Counted from the first letter of the stretch, positions 1 through 8,923 are shown. The stretch is 64,000 nucleotides of DNA from Nocardia sp. SYP-A9097 (GCF_009649815.1 NZ_WJIC01000020.1:1-64000), one strand, 5' to 3'. The notes: generated by a model not told the origin, from the sequence alone. Program-made: numbers and translations.

Positions 1-82
1 CCCCGGCGGCCACGACCGAGGCCCCGGCACCGATCAGATCCCAGAAACGACACATGACCGACTTCAACGGCAGATGACTCAT
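1..82 (-). CDS. N-terminal fragment of an unidentified protein, cut by the left edge
   Basis: On the minus strand an ATG at 82-80 overlaps the stop of the DUF3558 lipoprotein gene by one base (TGATG), which is typical of translational coupling. The frame stays open to the window edge and reads MSHLPLKSVMCRFWDLIGAG followed by a small hydrophobic stretch. Only 27 residues are visible, so no family can be named. An internal ATG at 55-53 is an alternative start. Its position suggests it is the third gene of the lipoprotein operon. Confidence 0.4.
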   Translation of the reverse strand, partial: MSHLPLKSVMCRFWDLIGAGASVVAAG

Positions 83-1053
83 CAACACTCCAGATCAGGG
101 GTGTTGCATCCACCACTTGAATCCACCGTCAGGACTTTGTCGTTCTTGCCGGTGACGCTGACCGTGGGGACGGACGCGCCGAGGGCGGGATCAGGGGTCG
201 ACGGGTTGATCGCCTGGCCGACGACCGCAGTATAGAAGTGGAAGTCGTTGGTGCTATCGGTATCTCGATATACGACGTGGCCGTCGATCGGGTCGGCGGG
301 CTGGTCGTCGGGGCGGGAGCCGAGGATGGATTTTTGTTTCTCGTAGCCGTAGGCGATCGAAATCTCGTCGCCGCGGTAGGTGAAGTCGCAGGTGCGCATG
401 CGGCGATCGGCGGGATTCACGGTTACGCCCAGCTTGGGCAGAACGTCGCAAGGGTCGGCGGCGGTCAGGACCGTATGTACCGAATCGGGTGAGGTGCCGC
501 GCGGGGGTTCTTTCACCCATTCGGCGATGGCGGTGTGCAGCAGCTGCTCGCCGAGGTCGCAGGGTTCGGTACCCAATGGCGTGTCGATGAACATCATCAG
601 CGCGGCACCGGATGGGAATTGCGCTGTGGCCGTGCAGCTTCGCTCGACGAGCTGTCCGAACTGCTCGGCCGAGAGATTCTCGCGATTGCCCGCGAGCGAT
701 ACTCGGGTACCGTCGATCGTCTTGTCGATGCTCTTGGCACCCTTCTGCACGGTGGCCACGACCACCGCCCAGCTGACATCGATGCCCTTGTACGACTCCG
801 CCGGACCGGTCTCCGCCTTACACGAATCGGGCTGATCGTTCTGCACGGACCGCACCGCGCCGAGCTTGCCCAATTCGGCGCGGGACAGCAGTGCGCACGG
901 ATCGATACCGCGAGCCCGATGCAGCACCTCGAGCCGCTGCTCATCGTTCTGCGGTGCGGTGAACCAGAATCCGGTCGGCTGAGTCGATCCCCCATCCCCA
1001 CACGCGGTGAGAACGAGCAGTGACAGCACGGCCCAAGCCGAGCGGCGAATCAT
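82..1053 (-). CDS. DUF3558-type lipoprotein
   Basis: 323 aa predicted cell-surface lipoprotein. The start is the ATG at 1053-1051, which overlaps the upstream stop as ATGA; a longer upstream frame exists but lies inside the preceding gene. The N-terminus MIRRSAWAVLSLLVLTACGDG is a Sec lipoprotein signal with lipobox L-T-A-C at residues 15-18. Two DUF3558-like units are visible, each beginning with a DPC motif (GIDPCALLSRAELG near residue 46 and AADPCDVLPKLGV near residue 197) and each with further Cys, suggesting disulfide-stabilised domains. The family is common in Nocardia and Streptomyces and has no established function. It is co-transcribed with the LppU-like lipoprotein upstream. Confidence 0.8.
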   Translation of the reverse strand: MIRRSAWAVLSLLVLTACGDGGSTQPTGFWFTAPQNDEQRLEVLHRARGIDPCALLSRAELGKLGAVRSVQNDQPDSCKAETGPAESYKGIDVSWAVVVATVQKGAKSIDKTIDGTRVSLAGNRENLSAEQFGQLVERSCTATAQFPSGAALMMFIDTPLGTEPCDLGEQLLHTAIAEWVKEPPRGTSPDSVHTVLTAADPCDVLPKLGVTVNPADRRMRTCDFTYRGDEISIAYGYEKQKSILGSRPDDQPADPIDGHVVYRDTDSTNDFHFYTAVVGQAINPSTPDPALGASVPTVSVTGKNDKVLTVDSSGGCNTPDLEC

Positions 1054-1829
1054 CGAGCGGAGCCGAGGCAGAGTGCCTTGGGGAGGATGTCGCCGGGGCG
1101 CGTGTAGGTGTAGGTGGCATGGGAGCCGGGGATATTTTTGCAGAAGGATTCGTCGATCTGGGAGCTCAGGATTTTGTAGTCGGCGTCGGGGCTGGTGCAA
1201 GGGGTGACCACTACCTCGTTCTGACCCGACTTCTTCAGGCAGTCACCGATATTGGCGTTGTCGACCGTGCGGGTGGGGTCGGAATCCTTTGCGATCAAAC
1301 AGAATACGACGCCACTACCGATGGATCCGATGCCCTCCTTGGCCTTCAGCACATAGCTGTAGCTGGTTTGCGTACCAGCCACACTGCTGCACTTCGAGTC
1401 CGACATGAAGCTGGTGGTGTCGAGCCGAGCCAGCACGCGATAGACAGCGGTGGGATCCCCACAATCCACCTTCTTCACATCATTCACGCTGGTATCGGTG
1501 ACGCACTCACCCTTCTGCGCGGTATTCACGGCGTGCGCGACATCAGCACCCTTGATCCCCACACAAATCGCCCCATCCCCCTTGTCGTAGTACACGTACT
1601 CGGTCCCCGCGACATCCACACACTTGTCATGCGCCTTACCGCTCCCCGCGCGGTCGAGCACCACGAACCCGGCCTCCGACGCATCACACCCCACCTTGTC
1701 GAAGCTGTCATCCCCCGACTTCTTCAAACAATCCCCCTGCGCCATCGACGAAGAATCCCCGCCGATCAACCCACACCCACTCGTGAACAACGCCAACAAC
1801 ACAGCCGAAACCGCAACAGCCCAACGCAT
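1050..1829 (-). CDS. LppU-like lipoprotein with three Cys-rich repeats
   Basis: 259 aa exported protein, probably a lipoprotein: the signal MRWAVAVSAVLLALFTSGCG ends in S-G-C, although Thr rather than Leu sits at -3. The mature part consists of three similar units of about 75 residues, each opening with G-[DE]-C-[LV] followed by a Cys about 15 residues later (GDCLKKSGDD, GECVTDTSVND, GDCLKKSGQNE) and each ending near another Cys pair. This matches the LppU/SCO3897-type family of actinobacteria; function unknown. It is the first gene of the visible operon and is coupled to the DUF3558 gene by a 4-nt ATGA overlap. It is divergent from the Uma2 gene across about 125 nt with no recognisable regulatory site. 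Confidence 0.8.
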   Translation of the reverse strand: MRWAVAVSAVLLALFTSGCGLIGGDSSSMAQGDCLKKSGDDSFDKVGCDASEAGFVVLDRAGSGKAHDKCVDVAGTEYVYYDKGDGAICVGIKGADVAHAVNTAQKGECVTDTSVNDVKKVDCGDPTAVYRVLARLDTTSFMSDSKCSSVAGTQTSYSYVLKAKEGIGSIGSGVVFCLIAKDSDPTRTVDNANIGDCLKKSGQNEVVVTPCTSPDADYKILSSQIDESFCKNIPGSHATYTYTRPGDILPKALCLGSAR

Positions 1830-1953
1830 CCGGAATCCCCTCCACTTATCCGATGAACCGCCACGCTAGCGAACCAACGCGACCCAGACCAATCGGAAAC
1901 CGCGAAGCCAGACCCAACCCTGACTGTCGCTTGAGATAAGTAAGGTGAGCGGT

Positions 1954-2565
1954 ATGCCGCCGTCGAAGAACGAGTTACTTCGCCTGGTATCGGTGGAGGA
2001 GTTCTTGGCGGGGCCTCCTGGCTCGTTCGCGGAGATCCATGACGGTGCGTTGATCACCGCTAAACCGCAGTCACCGCAACATGATCTGGTTATTCGGCGG
2101 TTGGCGGCGGCGTTGGAATATGCCGTCGACCCACAGGGGCCGTGCCGTGAGGTTCACAGTGACACGCCGGTGCGGCTTGCGGATGCCGAATCCGGTGAGA
2201 AGAATCGTCGGCTGCGGGTTCGGTATCCGGATCTGATGATGCGTGACTGTAGTGACGGTCCGTATGACGTTCAGCGGGTCGCGCGGCAGATTCTGCTGGT
2301 GGTCGAGGTGACCTCGGAGGATACGGTCGACACCGATATCGGGGTGAAGCGCGAACTGTATGCGCGCGAGGGGATTCCGGTCTATCTGATCGTGCACTTC
2401 GATAAGGGCTGGCAGCAGATCACCGAGATCGAGGAGTGCCGGCTCGATTGGTCAGGGCGGCGGTACGTCACTCGGCACACGCATACCGACGCGTTGGTGC
2501 TGACCGATCCGGTGAATCTCGCGATCACCTTCGCGGATTTGCAGAGCCGACTTCCCCGACGCTGA
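1954..2565 (+). CDS. Uma2-family (DUF820) putative endonuclease
   Basis: 203 aa single-domain protein of the Uma2 family, which has a PD-(D/E)XK nuclease fold. Visible family features are the N-terminal EIHDGALITAKPQSPQHD segment, the RYPDLMM strand carrying the catalytic Asp, LVVEVTSEDT carrying the Glu, and a downstream Lys in DIGVKRELYAREGIPVYLIV. Start: ATG 1954 has an AAGG element 8 nt upstream; a GTG at 1945 in the same frame is the alternative (206 aa). Uma2 proteins are widespread in actinobacteria in many copies; their biological role is unsettled. It stands alone and converges on the metallopeptidase gene. The 159 nt between the two stops show no gene. Confidence 0.85.
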   Translation: MPPSKNELLRLVSVEEFLAGPPGSFAEIHDGALITAKPQSPQHDLVIRRLAAALEYAVDPQGPCREVHSDTPVRLADAESGEKNRRLRVRYPDLMMRDCSDGPYDVQRVARQILLVVEVTSEDTVDTDIGVKRELYAREGIPVYLIVHFDKGWQQITEIEECRLDWSGRRYVTRHTHTDALVLTDPVNLAITFADLQSRLPRR

Positions 2566-2724
2566 GTACACAGGTTCACCCCGGGACCGCGAAAGCCCCT
2601 CCCGATCGGAAGATGTCGCCCCTTGTGACACTGAGGCTCCAGCTGAGACAGATACTGCTGGCGGCCTTCAGGTTTGAACAGTCAGCTCACGAGGAGACAT
2701 GGGTCGCGATGTGTGCGATCCGAG

Positions 2725-3516
2725 TCAAAGCCTCATGTGGCGCACTGCTCCCAGCCACGCCGACGCGCCGAGCACCGCCAATCGCCGCTCCCGCAGCGCG
2801 AAGTCCGGGACGAGTCTTCCGAGTTCACGCCAGAACTCTTCGGAATGCGTGCTGACCCGCAAGTGGGTGAGTTCGTGTGCGAGCACGAGTTCGATGAGGT
2901 CCGCAGGCAGTTGAAAAGTGGCCCAGTGAATCGAGATTCGACCGCCACGTTCGCGCAGGCCCCACTTGGCGCCGAGGTCACGAACCATGGTTGTAGGCGT
3001 GGGTAGTCCGGCCGCGCGAGCCAGCATGGGCATGGCGTCCTCGATCAACTCCTCGCCGCAGGCGGCATACCAGTCGATGAGCCGCCCCGCCGTGGGCTTA
3101 TCCCCCGGTATCACCACCAGTTCCAGCCAGTCGTCGATCAACTGGGCACTGAACTCGGCACCGGTGACGACTCGCAGTCGATAGGTGCGGCCGAGGTAGT
3201 CGAAGTGTTCACCATCGACGAGTTCCTTTGCCGGGTGCGCGGCCTCGACTCCCCGATGTCTGGCCACAGCCCGCGCCACGCGATCAACATGGCCCGCGAG
3301 CAATGTCGCGATGTCTTCCTCGGCGAGGTTCTCTGGCACAGCCACGGTCACCACGCCGCCCGCCCATATCTCGATGCCGAGTGTTTTGCGGCGGCGGCGT
3401 TCGATGGTCACCCGCCAGTCGGGTGGCAGCCGAAGATCCGTGATGATTTCCGCCAGCCGCTCATGTTCGGAGGTGATGACGACGCTGGATTGGTGCCGGG
3501 TCACCGGCGGTTCCAC
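2725..3516 (-). CDS. YgjP/WSS1-type M48-like zinc metallopeptidase associated with hsdR
   Basis: 263 aa cytoplasmic protein with the DUF45/YgjP layout: an N-terminal beta-rich half and a C-terminal gluzincin-like motif HELTH at residues 214-218, with a third ligand candidate in the THSEEFW segment (H224) 6 residues after the second His. Proteins of this family are repeatedly found beside type I restriction-modification genes, but their substrate is not established to my knowledge. The start overlaps the 3' end of hsdR by 16 nt, so translation is probably coupled. No signal peptide is present. A role in turnover or control of the restriction enzyme is inference from linkage only. Confidence 0.85.
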   Translation of the reverse strand: MEPPVTRHQSSVVITSEHERLAEIITDLRLPPDWRVTIERRRRKTLGIEIWAGGVVTVAVPENLAEEDIATLLAGHVDRVARAVARHRGVEAAHPAKELVDGEHFDYLGRTYRLRVVTGAEFSAQLIDDWLELVVIPGDKPTAGRLIDWYAACGEELIEDAMPMLARAAGLPTPTTMVRDLGAKWGLRERGGRISIHWATFQLPADLIELVLAHELTHLRVSTHSEEFWRELGRLVPDFALRERRLAVLGASAWLGAVRHMRL

Positions 3517-6500
3517 CGCCGGAATTCGTTTGGACGGCGGGCCGCCAAATCGACCAACTCGGTTGCAAGAGCCTCGGGTCCGACGTGGTAGAGGCCCAGT
3601 TCACGTTCCAGATAGTTGATCACTATGGTGACGCCTCTCTCTCGAACGATGGGCTGACCCGGAAAGTTCGGCCGTGAAGCCAGTTCGGCCAGACAGACGA
3701 CGATGCCTTGAACCGCCACGGATACATCCAGTCTCGGTAACTTCGCGTCCGGCCCGGCCCGCCGCAGTGCCTTCTCCAGCTTCTCCCGCACCGGGACCAC
3801 GGTGAAGTATGCCAGCCCCTCCCGCAGATCCGCCGCCGACGCCTCGCGCTCCGCACTGACCATATCGGCGAGTTCGTCAGCAGCGGCTTCGAAATCACGC
3901 TCCATGGATTGGGTTATCCGGTCGAGCCGTTCGCTGAGCCGTTCGTAGCGATCCGGATCGACAGCCGTGGGCAGGCTTACCTCGATCCGGCTGCGCAGGG
4001 CACTGGCCATCTCCATCGCGCGTTCCCGGTCGTCGAATAGACCGTCGAGTGTGTCGAGATAGCCGTCGGCGGTGAGGTCGCTGGGCGGCACCCGCTGCTC
4101 GATCCCCGTCAATCGCAAGTGTTCATCGATGAGCGCACGCACCTTCGCCCCATACGCACGGGGGCTGAAGTCGGCGCGATCATCTCGATCCCTGGCGCGC
4201 AGTCGGTACTGCACCTCTCCAAGCCGCTGCGCGAACGAGGTGTACCGCAGTGCTTGAGGGCGCGGCAGCACGGCGTTGAGCGCGGTGAGGAAATCGCGAG
4301 CCAGCTCGTCGAATCGGGCGCGTATCTGCGGATCCCCCAGCACTGCAAGCAATTTCGCACGGTCAGCTGGTGTGGAGAGATTCGAGACGCCTAGCTCATT
4401 GAGCAGTTCGACGATACGCCGATGCTCGCGCTGCAAGTGGGGGACCGCAGATTCGTTGAACCCCTGCCACACGGTGCGGGCGGGCGATTCGTCACCGCCG
4501 ATAACTACCCGGAGATGTTCGCGCTCATAGTCATTGAGCGTGCGACGCATGTCACGGTAGACACCGACGTAGTCGACGATCAGCCCGAATTCCTTGTTTC
4601 GATACGGGCGATTGGTCCTGGCCATGGCCTGCAGCAACTCCACTCCACGCATTTCTCGATCCAGGTAGATGACCTGTTCCACCGGAGCATCGAAACCGGT
4701 GAGCAGCATGGACTTCACCACCAGAAAGGCCAGTGGCCGGCTGACGGGAACGGCCTGAACGGCGTGATCGGCACCCGGTCCCTCGTCCCACGGGTCGCCT
4801 GCGGAAGACGAGCCGTGCACGGGTGCGTCGGCCACGCCGCCATGTGTGTTGGCCTGCCACGGTTGATCCGTGAGCCACTCGTGCGGGTGAAAGCCCCTCT
4901 GAAAATGAGCGATCCGCCGTTCTTGATCGCCGCGAGTGGTCCAGGTTCGCCACGACTCAGGGTCAGTTCCGCCGTTGCCCTCCGAGATGATGACGGCCGC
5001 GTCGATGGAGACCAACAGTTCACGCCAGTTGAGCAGCTCGAGCAAGCGCAATTCGGCCGCGGTCGCGTGTCGATCGGCCTGCGGGTCGTGGCGCAACTTG
5101 TCCAGTTCGTCCAGCCGTTCGACAAGCCTGTCCCGGGCCGCGAGAATCGCCTCCTGGTAGCGGACCGCGGCCTTGCGGGAGACCGCTACAATCTGCGCGC
5201 CGAAACCGTCTGGCATGGCGGTGTGCGCCCAGTGCGTGAACATGTCCCGGGCCTTGTGCTCGATGACATGCTCGGCCTCCAGCACCTCTTTCTTCCGCGC
5301 CAGTCTGCGCATGGCGCGACGACGCTGACCACGGGTGCCCGGCACCGCCGCATCGAATCCGGCGTCGAGTACCGCCTGGCGGAGAACCTCGAAACGAGGC
5401 AACCGGGCCTCATAGGCAACCGGGACGATCGACCGATCCGCTCGCGCGTCTTTCAGCGCGTAGACGTCGACGACGTCGCCGAAGATCTCGTCGGTTCTCT
5501 TCTTGTCGCTCTTGATGATCGGCGTTCCGGTGAAGCCGATCATGACGGCGTTCGGCAGTGAAGCGCGTAGTCGCGCGTGCAACAGGCCATCCTGGCCGCG
5601 ATGCGCCTCGTCGACGAGCACGACGATCGACGAACTCGGGTTGACCGGCTCGGGCAGCGATTCGATTGTGCCGTCTGCTTTCCCCTCACCGTCCTGACCC
5701 GCGTTACCGTCCTCATCCTGCTGGGCCTTCTGAATCAGGATCATGACGAGATCAGCGGCCGGCCTGGCCAAATACTCACGCGCACGTTCGACACTGGGGG
5801 CCGGGTGGGGAGTTTCACCCGTCGCCAGCAGACTGCCGTGAATCTGGGTTTGCAGATCGACCCGGTCGGTGACCACGACGACCTTGTACCCCTTCAGTTT
5901 TCGCGTCGCCCGTAGGCGCCGGATCAGGAAGGCCATGGTCAGACTCTTGCCGGAGCCTTGCGTATGCCACACCACCCCGCCGTGTGGATCGGGGGCAGCA
6001 CCCCGGTCGATCGCGTTTTCGCGATATTCCAATCGGCCGATGAGCCGTTCCACCGCGCGAAACTGATGCCAGCGCGCGACCTTCTTGACCACTCCCCCGT
6101 CGTCGATCATGAAGTCCCGCAGCAACCGGACCAGATGTGCGGGCCGCAGCACCCCCGCCACCAGTTCATCCTGCGCGGGTAGCGGATGCCCGTCCGGCAT
6201 GCCGATCTCGCGTGCCACCCGCGAAAGTAGCTCGGGTTCTACGGTCCGCCAGGACGCGAAGCGGGTGGCGTCGGCCGTCACCGTCCCCAGCCGCGCCTGC
6301 TCACGGCAGGTCCCGATCAGCAACTGCGCGAAGCGGACGAACTCGGGAACAGATGCGGCGGCGGATGCTCCGGCATAACGCAGCACCTGATCGACGGCAT
6401 CATCGAGTTGTGCCGGCCCCGGCCGTTTGCATTCGATGACGACGATCGGGAGCCCGTTGACGAACAACACCAGATCCGGAATCACCGGGTTGTGTTCCGG

Positions 6501-6932
6501 CCGGTCCACCCGAAACTGGGAGACGACCAGCAGATTGTTTTCCTCGGGACGCTCGAAGTCGATCAACCGCACGTTCTGATTGACACCGTGATCCCAGTCC
6601 GGCAGCCCCTCCACTGTCACCCCGGACCGGAACAACCGGGTGACCTCCAGGTTCCCGGCAAGCGGCGCGAGATCCGGGCGCGACACCAGTTCCAGAATCT
6701 GTTGAAGTCGAGGCTCGTCCAGCCAGGGCCGCCCATCCCGCCCCGGATTCAAGCCGGCCACGGCCCGCTCGAACCGGTCGGCGAGCACCACGGTCCGGAA
6801 GTCCTTCCGCCCCGAGCGCGCCGGGTCCTGCGGCTGTGTACCGGGCGGAGCGCCCTGTAAGTGCTCCCACCCCATGGCCACCAGTTGCTCGATCAGCGGC
6901 CATTCAACCTCGTCGAACTCCGGCTTCGCCAC
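3501..6932 (-). CDS. hsdR: Type I restriction endonuclease subunit R
   Basis: 1143 aa HsdR, the ATP-dependent translocase and nuclease subunit of a type I restriction complex. The N-terminal third has the PD-(D/E)XK nuclease core (IPDLVLFVNGLPIVVIECKRPG, catalytic D/ECK). Next come superfamily-2 helicase motifs: I (HTQGSGKSLT), II (VLVDEAH) and III (GFTGTPI), and a second RecA-like lobe containing LLTGFDAPVEQVIYLD and QAMARTNRP. A helical C-terminal region presumably binds the methyltransferase. The start is GTG 6932-6930, preceded by GGAGG at 8-nt spacing; an ATG 29 codons further upstream has no such signal. It is separated from hsdS/hsdM by a 2.2-kb regulatory cassette but lies on the same strand, and its 3' end overlaps the metallopeptidase gene. 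Confidence 0.95.
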   Translation of the reverse strand: MAKPEFDEVEWPLIEQLVAMGWEHLQGAPPGTQPQDPARSGRKDFRTVVLADRFERAVAGLNPGRDGRPWLDEPRLQQILELVSRPDLAPLAGNLEVTRLFRSGVTVEGLPDWDHGVNQNVRLIDFERPEENNLLVVSQFRVDRPEHNPVIPDLVLFVNGLPIVVIECKRPGPAQLDDAVDQVLRYAGASAAASVPEFVRFAQLLIGTCREQARLGTVTADATRFASWRTVEPELLSRVAREIGMPDGHPLPAQDELVAGVLRPAHLVRLLRDFMIDDGGVVKKVARWHQFRAVERLIGRLEYRENAIDRGAAPDPHGGVVWHTQGSGKSLTMAFLIRRLRATRKLKGYKVVVVTDRVDLQTQIHGSLLATGETPHPAPSVERAREYLARPAADLVMILIQKAQQDEDGNAGQDGEGKADGTIESLPEPVNPSSSIVVLVDEAHRGQDGLLHARLRASLPNAVMIGFTGTPIIKSDKKRTDEIFGDVVDVYALKDARADRSIVPVAYEARLPRFEVLRQAVLDAGFDAAVPGTRGQRRRAMRRLARKKEVLEAEHVIEHKARDMFTHWAHTAMPDGFGAQIVAVSRKAAVRYQEAILAARDRLVERLDELDKLRHDPQADRHATAAELRLLELLNWRELLVSIDAAVIISEGNGGTDPESWRTWTTRGDQERRIAHFQRGFHPHEWLTDQPWQANTHGGVADAPVHGSSSAGDPWDEGPGADHAVQAVPVSRPLAFLVVKSMLLTGFDAPVEQVIYLDREMRGVELLQAMARTNRPYRNKEFGLIVDYVGVYRDMRRTLNDYEREHLRVVIGGDESPARTVWQGFNESAVPHLQREHRRIVELLNELGVSNLSTPADRAKLLAVLGDPQIRARFDELARDFLTALNAVLPRPQALRYTSFAQRLGEVQYRLRARDRDDRADFSPRAYGAKVRALIDEHLRLTGIEQRVPPSDLTADGYLDTLDGLFDDRERAMEMASALRSRIEVSLPTAVDPDRYERLSERLDRITQSMERDFEAAADELADMVSAEREASAADLREGLAYFTVVPVREKLEKALRRAGPDAKLPRLDVSVAVQGIVVCLAELASRPNFPGQPIVRERGVTIVINYLERELGLYHVGPEALATELVDLAARRPNEFRRWNRR

Positions 6933-6963
6933 GGACGACGCCTCCCCAAATCCGTTATGTCGG

Positions 6964-7023
6964 TTAAAGATTGCTGACGGCAACCTTACCGGTGAGCAGA
7001 TCCACGGTGAGAGATTCATTCAT
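6964..7023 (-). pseudogene. 19-codon hsdS-tail micro-ORF directly upstream of hsdR
   Basis: Minus-strand ATG at 7023-7021 has AGGAG at 7-nt spacing and reads MNESLTVDLLTGKVAVSNL before a TAA. The last residues (DLLTGKVAVSNL) match the C-terminal end of the intact HsdS in this window (DLLTGRVAVGDL), a typical HsdS terminus; over the last 13 codons the DNA is recognisably similar too. It ends 31 nt before the hsdR start. I read it as a relic of an hsdS gene that once abutted hsdR, left when the XRE/DUF397 cassette or a second hsdS was inserted or recombined. Because the ribosome binding site and frame are intact, it could also act as a translated leader for hsdR. Too short for a firm call. Confidence 0.5.
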
Positions 7024-7140
7024 GGTAATGCTCCTGGGTGCGATCCAGCTACGAGCTGGCGTTCACTCGACCCACGACTGCTACGGGCTCATTGCCGGGC
7101 TTACCGATCCGCCGAATGCCCTATCCGCCCGACAGCCGCC

Positions 7141-7164
7141 GCGATCCCGCGCGAAGCGGGTCGC
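7141..7164. terminator. Imperfect hairpin, possible terminator after the XRE/DUF397 pair
   Basis: GCGATCCCGC, a 5-nt loop, then GCGGGTCGC forms an imperfect stem with one bulge. It lies 64 nt beyond the DUF397 stop and before the hsdR leader. There is no T-run on either side, so this is a weak call; the rest of 7024-7227 holds nothing recognisable. Confidence 0.3.
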
Positions 7165-7227
7165 GACGACCGCACACCGAACTGATCGGGAGATTTGAAG
7201 AGTCACCGAGATTTTCGGCCCGCGCGG

Positions 7228-7419
7228 TCAGCGCTCCCAGATTCGACTATCCAGGAAGTCTTCCCATGCCTCGGGTGCGAAGCTCAGAACCGGGCCTGCA
7301 CCAACGTCTTTGGTGTCACGGACATGCGTTGATCCGAGAGTATGCATGACTTCGACGCATGCGTTCGCGGTGTCGGACTCAGTTGCCTTGTACCACACGC
7401 CTAGAAGCGGTCTCTTCAC
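7228..7419 (-). CDS. DUF397-domain protein
   Basis: 63 aa protein of the DUF397 family: W-Y-K near the N-terminus (GVWYKATESDT), the ACVEV core, VRDTKD, then GPVLSFAPEAWEDFLD at the C-terminus, all typical of the domain. Members nearly always sit directly downstream of an XRE/DUF5753 regulator in Streptomyces and Nocardia, as here, with a 4-nt overlap. In characterised cases the pair behaves like a regulator with a small partner, sometimes described as toxin-antitoxin-like; the function at this locus is not known. No catalytic motif is visible. Confidence 0.85.
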   Translation of the reverse strand: MKRPLLGVWYKATESDTANACVEVMHTLGSTHVRDTKDVGAGPVLSFAPEAWEDFLDSRIWER

Positions 7420-8306
7420 TGCGCGTACTCCTTCGCCATTCGCACCAGATACTCGCTGGTGTCCGTCTCCGTCAACGCTACCGACCGCAGCGCCGAGATG
7501 GCTTCCTCGTACCTCGAGACAACGGGTTCTCGCTCGTGGTAGCTGATCGCGAATGCCGACTCGACATAAACCACAGAAGGTTTGGTCAAACCGCTAACGC
7601 CGGGCGGGAAACCGAGGCGTGTGAAGGGCGAGACCGTCAAGCCCTGATGAGATGGGATCCCGAACTCGATGATGCGAACGGTGATGTTGGCCCGCTCACT
7701 GAGCTCTGCAACCCACCGAAGTTGAGTTGCCATCACGAACGGACCTCCCACCTGATTGCGGAGGACGGCTTCCGACAAGAACGCTTCGACCCGAAGATCG
7801 CCTTCCGACAGGCGGACCTGGCGACGAGCGGTGAGTTCGAGCCTGCGCTCCATGTCTACGGCGGACAACGCGGAGCTATCAATCTTGATGATTGCCCGCC
7901 TGTAGTCCGGCCCTTGCAGCAGCCCCGGAACGATTACCGGGTGGTACGCGACGATGTGATCGGCGGACTCCTCCAACCGCAAATACCGGTCGAACTGTGG
8001 CGAGATCTGATCGGTGTACTCAGTCCAAAACCCTCGCGAATCTCCACGCTCCCGATCTTCCTTCTTAACCTCGTTCCACAACCCAAGCACGCTCGCCCGC
8101 ACTTCGGCAGACGCGCCGTAGAAATCCAGTAGGGATTCGATCTGTGGACGCGACAGCGACGTTGGCCTGCCGTCTTCGAGCCGAACGATCACCTGCCGAG
8201 ATTTATCCAAATGCGTTGCCGCGGCGAGTGGAACCTTGCCCGCTTCCAAACGGAGCCGTTTCATGACAGTAGCCAGGTCCATCCGCGTGACCGTCGATCC
8301 AGCCAT
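7416..8306 (-). CDS. XRE-family helix-turn-helix regulator with DUF5753 domain
   Basis: 296 aa DNA-binding regulator. Residues about 10-70 form the XRE helix-turn-helix (LATVMKRLRLEAGKVPLAAATHLDKSRQVIVRLEDGRPTSLSR). From about residue 95 on it is a DUF5753 domain, marked by YHPVIVPGLLQGPDYRRAIIKI and ERRLELTARRQVRL. The ATG at 8306 has GAGG at 7-nt spacing. It forms a two-gene unit with the DUF397 gene. The cassette interrupts the hsdMS-hsdR order, so control of restriction gene expression is a reasonable but unproven idea. A dyad symmetric site 35-61 nt upstream is a candidate autoregulatory operator. Confidence 0.92.
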   Translation of the reverse strand: MAGSTVTRMDLATVMKRLRLEAGKVPLAAATHLDKSRQVIVRLEDGRPTSLSRPQIESLLDFYGASAEVRASVLGLWNEVKKEDRERGDSRGFWTEYTDQISPQFDRYLRLEESADHIVAYHPVIVPGLLQGPDYRRAIIKIDSSALSAVDMERRLELTARRQVRLSEGDLRVEAFLSEAVLRNQVGGPFVMATQLRWVAELSERANITVRIIEFGIPSHQGLTVSPFTRLGFPPGVSGLTKPSVVYVESAFAISYHEREPVVSRYEEAISALRSVALTETDTSEYLVRMAKEYAQ

Positions 8307-8340
8307 TCGTTAACCTCACTATTCGGTAAGTGTCCGTCGC

Positions 8341-8367
8341 GGTCAGTGTCCGCAGTGAGCACTGACC
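8341..8367. promoter_or_regulatory. Inverted repeat, candidate operator of the XRE regulator
   Basis: GGTCAGTG (8341-8348) and CACTGACC (8360-8367) are perfect 8-nt arms around an 11-nt spacer in the divergent region between the XRE gene and the small plus-strand genes. Similar half sites (GTGGTCACTT and CAGTG) follow within 20 nt. Position and symmetry fit an operator; binding by the XRE protein is inference. Confidence 0.4.
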
Positions 8368-8516
8368 GTTGTGGTCACTTCAGTGTATTTCGAAAGCTGT
8401 CCACTGAGAACACATTTCGATGCAATTCCGGGTGTCTACTTAACACATTCCATCCCTCTACGGCTCGAGCCCGACCGCCGCGCGGGGTGATCATCCAAAT
8501 CGCACCGGGAGTTGTT

Positions 8517-8738
8517 ATGACTTGGGACGCTTGGCTTTTGATCTCCTTCACCATGCTCGTCCTGCTCCCGCTCGGCGCGTGCGCCGCGGCGGACAGAGCG
8601 AACAGCGCAAAGAGCAGACCGATACAACGACATAACGGACAATTCCTCACCCTCACCGGCGAGCGAATCGATCACGGAATGTCACTGGCACAACCGGTCC
8701 GGCACCATCACAACCGGCGACCAGCGCACACCCGATGA
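8517..8738 (+). CDS. Small putative membrane protein
   Basis: 73 aa from ATG 8517, with GGGAG five nt upstream. The N-terminus MTWDAWLLISFTMLVLLPLG is one hydrophobic segment followed by a polar, basic tail with a His-rich end. It could be a single-pass membrane protein or carry an uncleaved signal. No family recognised. Its stop overlaps the next small gene as ATGA, which argues for a real translated series. It is divergent from the XRE regulator and lies inside the cassette that separates hsdS from hsdR. Confidence 0.5.
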   Translation: MTWDAWLLISFTMLVLLPLGACAAADRANSAKSRPIQRHNGQFLTLTGERIDHGMSLAQPVRHHHNRRPAHTR

Positions 8739-8923
8739 CCGCCCCACACACTCGCCCACGCCGCGCGCCCACCACGCTCGCGAAGGCGAAACGCGCACTC
8801 GAACCACATCGCGACTGCGACGACCAATGCCAGGCGAAACCGTTCTACGAGACGGCGATTCAGCGCATGACCCGTCAACCCCTCGGCTGGAACCTCTGGA
8901 CGGGCAAATCCCCACGGCAATGA
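8735..8923 (+). CDS. Small hypothetical protein in the hsd cassette
   Basis: 62 aa, ATG overlapping the previous stop by 4 nt. It is basic at the N-terminus (MTAPHTRPRRAPTTLAKAKR), has two Cys in HRDCDDQCQAKP, and ends WNLWTGKSPRQ. No domain recognised. Support comes mainly from the overlap pattern: its own stop again overlaps an in-frame ATG of the following frame (8920). It could be a spurious frame. Confidence 0.4.
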   Translation: MTAPHTRPRRAPTTLAKAKRALEPHRDCDDQCQAKPFYETAIQRMTRQPLGWNLWTGKSPRQ

